A DNA stretch of 14,153 nucleotides from Russula earlei. Its lineage: Eukaryota > Basidiomycota > Agaricomycetes > Russulales > Russulaceae. Under the pieces are notes generated by a model, which made no database searches, was not told the DNA's origin, and saw nothing but the letters and a program-made list of their open reading frames with translations. The stretch spans positions 1 through 14,153 of the forward strand of contig JAGFNK010001153.1 in the NCBI GenBank assembly GCA_025769875.1. Direction: 5' to 3'. Positions 8,004-14,153 of the stretch are shown in pieces; the first letter of the stretch is position 1, and every line of letters begins with the position of its first letter. Position numbers and translations under genes: made by a program.

Positions 8004-8956
8004 TGTCATGAACCATTTCCTGGAGAGGGCCCTTGAAGGACCCATTCTTATTAGAGGAAACCCAGCCTCTAGGATGCCACCCTGTTCACAAAAGCAAAAG
8101 GGGTGAGTAGAGGGTAGAGGTGTCCACAATATTGCATGATTGATTCTAGGAGCAATTAACATACAGCAAGCCCTACTTAGTGGCAACCCTTCTAGCAATA
8201 AAGACAATATTAAAGCCCCCCTAAAGACCCTTTAGGACAACCTCAAGTGCCTTCATTGAACACTAATGGAGATACTATTAGCCCTAGAATGTGTTATTAG
8301 ACTAACTTTAATAACCTTGGAACGAACTATAAGGCAACACTAAGGACCTTAATATGGATATTAGGGTCAACTCTAAGGACCCTAATAGAACTATATAAGT
8401 TGCCTTATAGGCAACACTATTCCACTGACAAATACCCCAAGTCACTAAACAACCAGCCCTAAACTAACTAATAGTAAATGAATCACATGCTTTGCACATG
8501 CACTAAGCAGTGAACACATGGACACTAAAAGCCCTAACTTATCATTGTGGGCCTTCTTACTCAGCAGCTTACTGAGCATGACTGAGCATGCTCATTAAGC
8601 AGGTTCTGACTCCTTTCTCATCCATCAATTGTGCTTGATCATAAGGTTATGACTTGTTCTCTAATTAGCAGTTCCCTTATAGTATATAAGTGCTCAATAA
8701 AGTAGCAGACAGTCTTCAGACTGTCCATTTGATTTGTGGCACTCTATTACCAAGGGTACTCCTTTGCAACCACCCTATCTAGTACCCCCTGGCCCTCTTC
8801 TTCCGCAATCATCTCTCACAGCCTATACTAGTTCCCCTCAAGTAGTTGCTACTTGTCTAGACCATGCTCTTTGCCAATTTCATCCTAGAACTCAGTCAAC
8901 TCATCTTCAAGCTTGTCTCACTCTTGAACTAGATTGTTCAACAGTGAGTCCTGACA
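8004..8956 (+). mobile_element. Solo LTR with perfect TSD ATTAT (CpG-depleted copy)
   Basis: It begins TGTCATGAACCATT and ends GAGTCCTGACA (953 bp), flanked by ATTAT at 7999-8003 and 8957-8961. It is the inverted relative of the minus-strand LTR at 1-796. TATATAAG is at 8683-8690, AATAAA at 8696-8701 and a 7-bp hairpin at 8708-8714/8719-8725. The U3 inverted repeat survives at 8567-8580/8587-8600. I count only two CpG. Where the other copy has a run of CpG (its 635-680), this copy reads TG/CA or has small losses. No internal region is present. The open frame at 8734-8991 spans its 3' end and flank and is not a gene. Confidence 0.93.
8683..8726 (+). promoter_or_regulatory. TATA box, AATAAA and R hairpin of solo LTR
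   Basis: TATATAAG (8683-8690), AATAAA (8696-8701), then arms GACAGTC (8708-8714) and GACTGTC (8719-8725) with loop TTCA. It starts 25 nt after the TATA box. The outermost G:C pair of the CpG-rich copy is lost here by a G-to-A change at a former CpG. Confidence 0.6.
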
Positions 8957-8997
8957 ATTATGATGGCCTTCATGCACACTCACACCTCTAGCTAGGC

Positions 8998-9060
8998 TTT
9001 TCTCTTTATTTTTTTTCTTTCCTTTTCTTTTAGCTACTCAACTTTGGTCTATAAACATGG
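8998..9060 (+). other. Second copy of polypyrimidine element tail
   Basis: A T/C tract then CTCAACTTTGGTCTA and a GGAC block, matching 6366-6460. A 7-bp hairpin (9087-9093/9098-9104, loop CTGA) follows. The sequence lies immediately downstream of the solo LTR and its TSD, so it is flanking DNA into which that LTR inserted. Confidence 0.4.
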
Positions 9061-9458
9061 ACCTATGAGTAGGCTAGTCTATAATAATAGAACCTGAGTT
9101 CTATCATTCTGAGTGTCCCTGCATGCATTCTTAGCCTTTAACAATCGTTTTTTTTAGTTTGGTTTTTTATTTATTATTTATTTTGTTATACTTAACTCTT
9201 GAATACATCATTATGAAACTTAAGAATTGTGTGTAATTATTACCTATGTTTGAAAACAATTGTAGAGTTGATAGGAATTGCCTTAAGGAGCCAAGTTGGT
9301 AGAGTGCTTACCTTTTCTAGAGTGTGACACTTTTTGTGAAAAGATGTTAACTGCATACAATATATGATACTTGGCCTCCTCCCACACCTTGCTTCCTTTC
9401 TCTTATCTCTAGCCTTTGCCTTGCTACACCATCTTGCACCTAATATCAAGATCTTGAT
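9061..9458. other. AT-rich spacer, no gene seen
   Basis: T- and A-rich runs (about 9150-9190), no open frame of note and no LTR border with a TSD. One stretch at 9296-9306 resembles a tRNA A box but lacks the rest of a tRNA. Confidence 0.35.
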
Positions 9459-9463
9459 CACAT

Positions 9464-9792
9464 TGCCCAGCCCTTGCCACTGACCATGTGTGCATGCTAC
9501 ACTCTGGTTCCTTTAACATGTCTGTATCTCAAGTCTTTCACAACTGCCTTGACCATCTTGACTAGTCTTGATTCTCTTTCATGCCTATCTCTCCCTTTCA
9601 TGCCTTTTATCCTTAGTACTTCTCTCTTGTATATAAAACATCTACCTACTCTGTAGTAAATTGGAATACAGTCTTCTTGAGTTCCCCCTACTTTAGTCGG
9701 AAACAACCACACATGAGCAATCCTGCTCTCCTCTCCTCTCCTTCTCTTCCCCTTTCTTCCTCCTCTTTTCTGCTTGCTCTTGGATCAAGACA
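9464..9792 (+). mobile_element. Possible LTR promoter core, borders not found
   Basis: TATATAAAA at 9630-9638 is followed 21 nt later by short arms CTGTA/TACAG (9651-9655/9667-9671). A CT-rich tract at about 9727-9772 resembles that in the 5359-5950 LTR in content and distance from the TATA box. This suggests another LTR, but I could not find TG...CA ends with a convincing 5-bp duplication, so it may equally be an ordinary promoter. Confidence 0.3.
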
Positions 9793-9889
9793 ACTGTCTC
9801 AGATTGCCATTCAGTCCCACAAACTCTGTGTGCCCTAGTTTAGCTCACTTCACTCTCTTTGTTTGCATTCCTGTTACGCTTCTACCTGA

Positions 9890-9940
9890 TTATATATGTA
9901 TATATACACACACACACACACCCACATACATATATATGTA
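9890..9940. repeat. TA/CA microsatellite with inverted flanks
   Basis: A (CA)n run at about 9906-9921 lies between TA/TG-rich arms. The right arm contains the 14-bp palindrome TACATATATATGTA (9927-9940) and the left arm a similar TATATATGTATATATA. The whole could extrude as a cruciform. It is probably replication slippage. Confidence 0.7.
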
Positions 9941-10013
9941 CCCCAGGTGGCCTGAAACAGAATTCTCACCTTTACCGACATTCATCCTTTATATTCTTCT
10001 TTGTGTGACACAG

Positions 10014-10394
10014 ATGGCCACCCCTGCCTCAGTTACCCCAGTCCCTAACTACATTTTCAGTGACCAAGACCTCTGGAACAATGCTAAGCTCAGCAGCAGT
10101 GTCTATCTTGTCCTAGACAGGATCTGGAACATTGTTGTCACCAGCATCCATGCACAATGGCTTAGCACATATGAAGACCATAACAAATTAATAAGTAAGA
10201 ATCATATTATATGGTGTTTGGGCCTTGCACACTCTCAGTTTATTAGAAGAGTCATATGCCATGCCACTATGCTCTCAATAGTGGCTAACAATAATATGAC
10301 TAGCACTGACATTGTAGCCAATGTGTTGGCCTGTCCTCTGTACTCCATACTTAGTGATGGCCTAGAATGTGGAACAGATTTCTCAAGATGCTGA
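10014..10394 (+). CDS. Small unrecognised open reading frame, possibly the 3' exon of a decayed gene
   Basis: The ATG at 10014 directly follows a pyrimidine-rich run ending GACACAG, a good splice acceptor, so this may be an internal exon rather than a true start. The frame is open for 126 codons to TGA at 10392-10394. The protein begins MATPASVTPVPNYIFSDQDL. It is mixed hydrophobic/polar with a central segment IIWCLGLAHSQFIRRVICHA and ends LECGTDFSRC. I see no signal peptide, no clear membrane segment and no known motif. The same frame is open upstream to 9774, but that part crosses the microsatellite and looks non-coding. It faces the minus-strand pseudogene at 10617. CpG is nearly absent, as in the decayed flanks. 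I cannot assign a function, and it may be a relic. Confidence 0.35.
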   Translation: MATPASVTPVPNYIFSDQDLWNNAKLSSSVYLVLDRIWNIVVTSIHAQWLSTYEDHNKLISKNHIIWCLGLAHSQFIRRVICHATMLSIVANNNMTSTDIVANVLACPLYSILSDGLECGTDFSRC

Positions 10395-10616
10395 TATACA
10401 GCATTGAGTTGGTATCTATGATGAGGTTGTTCTTAAGGGAGACCTGTTAGGCACAAGTTGTGTACTTTTAGTGGTGAGTTAGATGATCAAAAATTACTAT
10501 AAAAGGTGATTGGGTTGGCAAGAGAATTGGGGCTTCAATCATGCATATAAATGATATCAAACTATTTTCTTAATCACTTATTTAATCATTTATTTCTTAT
10601 GTATCTAGAAAACAAA

Positions 10617-11270
10617 TTATAATACAAATAAAGTTTTTCTATTATAAGGATCAGCAGAAGATGAGGCCACTAGAATAGGTGGTGGTGTGAGTCTGAAGGG
10701 ACCTGGTGTAAGGGAGGTAGCGGTATCTGAGAGAGAAGGGTTCCGAGAGGGGTTCTGAGGGAGGTTCTGAGGGAGGGGGGTTTGAGATGATAGTTTCTCA
10801 AGGGCATATATGCATGCATTTGTGGCAGCAGGTGTTGCATTGGGCTTGGTGTGCTTGCCCAACCATTTGCTCCCAGTATATGGATCATTGTAAACATGGC
10901 AGCACTTTCCCTTAGTGACACTAATGCTTTGCACTGTCAGTCCCCACATGTTGGAGAGACTGGTCCATTGTTTTGGGCCTCACTTGACACCCATACACTT
11001 GGCTGTCTCTATCCACATATGCTGATTGGGCACAATTACCTCCTCATCAGATAAGACCTTATAACCTTGAATTATATTAATTGCAGCTACCAAACTGTAT
11101 TTGGTAACCCATGCAGCTTCAATGATCTCTGCTGATTGATTAGCATCCTCAAGCCTAGATGTGAGATCATATTATAATGATATGATCTCCTGTGAGAGAG
11201 ATACTAGGCTCTTCCTTGGCCTGATGGATAAGGATAGTAGGTTAGGGGATTTATTTGCACTCTCTATGGG
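10617..11270 (-). pseudogene. Minus-strand pseudogene, 3' part, family not recognised
   Basis: One minus-strand frame runs from the LTR border at 11270 to the stop at 10617-10619 with only two internal stops. These are a TAA near 11174 and a TGA at about 10980, the latter consistent with CGA-to-TGA decay. Recognisable stretches in order are SANKSPNLLSLSIRPRK, EDANQSAEIIEAAWVTKYSL, GYKVLSDEEVIVPNQHMW, GPKQWTSLSNMWGL, SVTKGKCCHVYNDPYTGSKW and a proline/serine/threonine-rich tail. The last 110 codons are fully open from an ATG at 10949. The segment around the TAA is a 9-bp inverted repeat (11163-11171/11181-11189). No known domain is recognised. The gene was broken by the LTR at 11271-12088. Confidence 0.55.
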
Positions 11271-12088
11271 TGTTGCAAATCAAGGCTAGGCCTTAACCAT
11301 ACAATGTCTTGTTAAAACTTGACAGAGTCCTTTTCTTTTTGTATCCTCTATCCATCTTTGTTCCTAATTAACTTCTCCCTCTAAACACGCATACATTGTA
11401 AAGAACCTTGGGTTCTAATCCCTCTAAACTTGCTAAAGCACCCTCCTTCCTATCAGGGCAACTGACCATGTGCAGGCCACATGACCATTTAGCCACTTAC
11501 TACTGAAACACTAGAAGGACTCTTAGACCTCTTAGACAATCAAAATGATGTTATAGAGTGCCACTAACATCATAGCTGACTGAGCAACTCCACAATGACA
11601 TCATATGCTCACCAAGCACTCCACAAATGGTGTCATTATGATATTATCACTCCACGATCTCTCTAATCGTCCTAAATCATCTATATGTTTATAGAATCTG
11701 ATTGGAGTGGTTCATAGTGTCTGAGTTATTTTCTGTAGTTTTTACTCAGACCTGTAACTAGTATATAAGACCCAATGTAGCATGGCAGTCATAAGACTGT
11801 CCATTTGTGATACTCTCATCCTCTTGGGTACTCCCCTATGACCACTTAGTCTAAAGTCTCCCTTGACTTCAAGGTACTCTTCAATGACTGCCTTGTTTAA
11901 AGCCTCTTTGCTGCACTGGCCTTCAACCTTTGCCTCTGCCTTCTGCAACACGTACCATTCCCTATCTGGTACCTTCTAGTTGTTTGGCTCGTCCTCTTGT
12001 TCAACGCCATTTACACTATGTACCATCTGTTTTGACCCTTGCTTACCTGCTCCTGAGTCCTTAGTGATCAGCAGTACATGTCTTGACA
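11271..12088 (+). mobile_element. Solo LTR, CpG-depleted, TSD ATGGG/ATAGG, inside a minus-strand pseudogene
   Basis: It begins TGTTGCAAATCAAGGC and ends TCTTGACA (818 bp). The start aligns with TGTTACGAACCAAGGC of the 1128-1956 LTR and the two stay alignable to the last base. Flanks are ATGGG (11266-11270) and ATAGG (12089-12093), a 4-of-5 match. TATATAAG is at 11762-11769 and the bulged hairpin at 11784-11802. TGACATCA survives at 11596-11603. Most differences from the CpG-rich copy that I checked are CG to TG or CA, for example AACGACCGCC to AATGACTGCC. Independent support for the borders: the disrupted reading frame outside continues in register when the LTR and one TSD are removed. Confidence 0.88.
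11762..11802 (+). promoter_or_regulatory. TATA box plus bulged R hairpin, decayed copy
   Basis: TATATAAG (11762-11769); GG-CAGTC (11784-11790) pairs with GACTG-T-CC (11795-11802). The arms and bulged T match the CpG-rich copy at 1651-1669, while the loop changed from GTCA to ATAA. Confidence 0.55.
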
Positions 12089-12290
12089 ATAGGAGCTTTT
12101 TGGATGCTCTCTTCAGGACAGAGGTAGAAAAAGTAGATGTAGATTGCTGCAATGTGTTTGCAGAATCTAATCTATAGATAATCTGTGCAATTACAAGTTG
12201 ACTTCATCAGATCGAATGAGTAAAACTTGCTGGAATGGGATTGTGAAGTGATGTGAAAGCAGATCTCATTGAATTGCAAGATCAAATCTT
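12089..12290 (-). pseudogene. Likely 5' continuation of the minus-strand pseudogene
   Basis: Read on the minus strand and joined to 11270 after removing the LTR and one TSD, this segment is in the same frame as 10617-11270. It contributes stretches such as FNEICFHITSQSHSSK, RFCKHIAAIYIYFFYL and CPEESIQKA leading into SANKSPN. One TAG interrupts it (about 12174-12176) and a TAA closes the frame near 12293. The start codon was not found and may lie upstream in another exon. Because the segment is short, the join is an inference. Confidence 0.4.
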
Positions 12291-12523
12291 ATAATATGTT
12301 CTCAGCACAGGTGAAAAGTTTCTGATGCCTGTCAGCCACCAGGTTCTGACCATTGAGCCTGACTTTCTAACATTTGTGCCTGTTTTGGTAATATGGCACC
12401 ATTTAATGCACTAGCACAAATAAGATTCGATCAATTTGCCAATTGTGCTTGCCATCGAGCTAGCATAATTTGAGGACATAACGATATCTAAAAAATGATT
12501 AAGTCATCTTATCTTTAGATCAG

Positions 12524-12766
12524 TTGGAACACATACACTTTGATCAACATATTGGTGTCCCCTTCCTCAAAGATATGCAAATATTTCCAGAAAACTATGG
12601 ACTACATATGCACTACAGGCATCCATTCACACCCAAGATAGTTCACAAAACTTTGTGGGACCTAAGGATCAGTGGAGATCTCCTCCTAGATTTACAGCAA
12701 GTTGGCCTGATCATCTATCTATACCCATCTCTTGATTGTGTCCTACAGATCAGGAAATTTAGTTAA
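12524..12766 (+). other. Short unrecognised ORF of 80 codons
   Basis: Open plus-strand frame beginning MEHIHFDQHIGVPFLKDMQI, rich in H, L and aromatic residues, with no recognised motif or good start context. It could be a fragment of a decayed exon or a chance frame. Confidence 0.2.
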
Positions 12767-12776
12767 TATATGATCG

Positions 12777-13550
12777 CATTGTGTGCAATATGTGCCACTT
12801 GCAAAGCCATATCCAACTTTCTGGATAGGTAATCTTGAGGGTGGCAATCATGCAGCATCATGATCTATCATAATAATAGATGGCTAGATAGCTGGACTAG
12901 CATCTCTGACCTAATGGACAAAAAAGGATATTATGTCCATTGTTTTAAGGATACTAGCATCCAGGCAACAGGCACACCTATCTGAAAAAGGTAGCATGCT
13001 AAATATTGAGTAAATATTATCTACACACTATGTTCATAGTGATTCTATACAATTATAGTAAATAATAAGAAGTCTGGATATTGAGTAATATTATATGAGT
13101 TGTATTAATATTAATGAAGCTGTTTCTAAGGTGGCAGAATGCCTCCATTTGGAAAGGGGTCTAGATGCATAACACATATGCATCCTTCTGCAGATTTGAC
13201 TGAGATGGGGCACTATAGAGCCTGTCTTTGTAAAACACACTTATATTTTCATCACTTAATCTGTTCAACCAGAGCCTGGTAGAGATAGCATCCTTTGGAT
13301 GCAGCCTGATATTGTTATCTTCAATTTCCTAGGCCATGTGGCTTATATCCCAAAGTAAAATAAATTGTGAATATTGTGTACCTTTCAATTTATTAGGTTA
13401 GCAATTAAAAATAAATTTAATGCACACTTACTATTTCCTATGGATCAACCTTTGTTAACAATAAGGATCTAATTTTATGATTATACATGCTTATATATTG
13501 TGTAAGAATAATGCTTTAAATAAGATACTAGTACTTAAAATGAGAATTTA
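12777..13550. other. AT-rich, CpG-free sequence with no gene
   Basis: I saw no CpG dinucleotide from 12777 to the window end (about 1.38 kb), and no notable open frame. A hairpin GCATCC/GGATGC lies near 13288-13302. Confidence 0.45.
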
Positions 13551-13551
13551 A

Positions 13552-13565
13552 ACCTTATATAAGGT
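13552..13565. repeat. 14-bp perfect palindrome containing TATATAAG
   Basis: ACCTTATATAAGGT is its own complement and embeds TATATAAG (13556-13563), the same box used by the LTRs. The downstream hairpin is not at the usual spacing, so promoter identity is uncertain. Confidence 0.4.
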
Positions 13566-13751
13566 GCTTATATTGACTGAAACAAAGCACTCAAGATATT
13601 ATGATTCTTTCTTATTAGAGAGGTATAATAGTAAGAATACAATAGTATCTTTTATTAAGAGTAAGAGATATATTTAATAAGTCTTATTAGGTGGAGTTTT
13701 TAGTTTAGTTACTGTTAATAAGGTGGTAAGTGTGTCTTTTGAAGTTTGTAC

Positions 13752-13992
13752 CTAACTGGTGGATGCACAAGTACTTCTGTTAGCTAAAGGGGGCATGATG
13801 AGTTCTACCAGTTAGTAGAGAGTAGAGTTTGTTTTGCCTTTAATCTTAAAACTGTATAATATAGCTTCTTTAAGAGTACTTAAAGAGAGGGGAGTTGGTT
13901 TAGGGTTTGGTTTAGGGAAGAGGGGAGAATAACTCTAACCTAGAGCTAGTGCTACTATAGTACAGGCAAAAAAGATATCTAATAAAGAAGGG
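13752..13992 (+). mobile_element. Possible LTR remnant after a polypurine tract
   Basis: AAAGGGGG (13786-13793) then CA and TGATGAGTTCTACC (from 13796) looks like a polypurine tract next to an LTR start. A 9-bp inverted repeat (13752-13760/13807-13815), a TATAATATA box (about 13855-13863), a 5-bp hairpin (13933-13937/13941-13945) and AATAAA (13981-13986) follow. No second LTR, TSD or upstream coding domain is visible. Confidence 0.25.
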
Positions 13993-14153
13993 TAGAAGGC
14001 ATAAAATAGAATGGACAAGGGAATGGGGAACCAAAAAAGAGAGCAAAGTCAAAAACATCACTAGCACTCACTGTTAAGGAATAGACAGTGGCTGTTCTGT
14101 TCTTTCTGCACTGCTGTGCTTGTTCAGTTCCTAGCATTGTGAGTGTAAAGATT

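Noticed and set aside
9291..9312. tRNA A-box-like sequence GTTGGTAGAGTGC
   Set aside because: No B box, no acceptor stem and no proper anticodon arm follow. It could be a very old SINE relic, but there is not enough to call it.
9464..9714. Possible LTR with CACAT duplication (9459-9463, 9710-9714)
   Set aside because: The ends TGCC...ACCA are atypical and the element would end only 80 bp after TATA. The match is plausible by chance.
13897..13917. Telomere-like TTTAGGG motifs
   Set aside because: Only two exact motifs, part of a G-rich tract in an AT-rich region. There is no regular array.

Overview
The window reads as a retrotransposon graveyard from a eukaryote, most likely a filamentous basidiomycete (Agaricomycetes). 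This is an inference from solo LTRs nested in one another, strong CpG loss in old copies, intron-like acceptor sites and the absence of any long open frame. A TE-rich ascomycete or a plant cannot be excluded from sequence alone. No intact gene, rRNA, tRNA or CRISPR array was found, and I see no gag, protease, reverse transcriptase, RNase H or integrase motif.

The clearest content is a set of LTRs whose ends and 5-bp target-site duplications (TSDs) can be read directly. Solo LTRs lie at 1128-1956 (TSD GCTTG), 5359-5950 (TGACA), 6965-7671 (AACTT), 8004-8956 (ATTAT) and 11271-12088 (ATGGG/ATAGG). A sixth, 6473-7809 (TCTCT), is split by the 6965-7671 LTR. A seventh, on the minus strand from 796 downward, is cut by the left window edge. 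An older LTR-like core at 797-1127 / 1962-about 2040 has been hit by two of them. The LTRs at 1-796 and 8004-8956 are inverted copies of one family. Those at 1128-1956 and 11271-12088 are direct copies of another. In each pair one copy is CpG-rich and the other almost CpG-free, which suggests decay of methylated CpG.

Nearly all of these LTRs share a layout: inverted repeats or bZIP-type motifs in U3, a TATATAAG-like box, then 17-25 nt later a short hairpin where transcription should start. Hairpin sequence differs between families.

Region by region: 1-2040 nested LTRs; 2041-5220 CpG-poor sequence with decayed coding relics (best at 3842-4790, plus strand); 5222-6345 a tandem array of about 96-118 bp units split by the 5359-5950 LTR; 6366-7814 a pyrimidine tract and the nested LTR pair; 8004-8956 a solo LTR; 9006-9940 AT/pyrimidine-rich sequence with a possible promoter core and a microsatellite; 10014-10394 a small unrecognised ORF; 10617 to about 12290 a minus-strand pseudogene split by the 11271-12088 LTR, whose frame continues across the insertion when one TSD is removed; 12291-14153 AT-rich sequence with no CpG after about 12775 and a possible polypurine-tract/LTR remnant near 13786. 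The genes do not form a pathway. The window records waves of insertion, LTR-LTR recombination and CpG decay.
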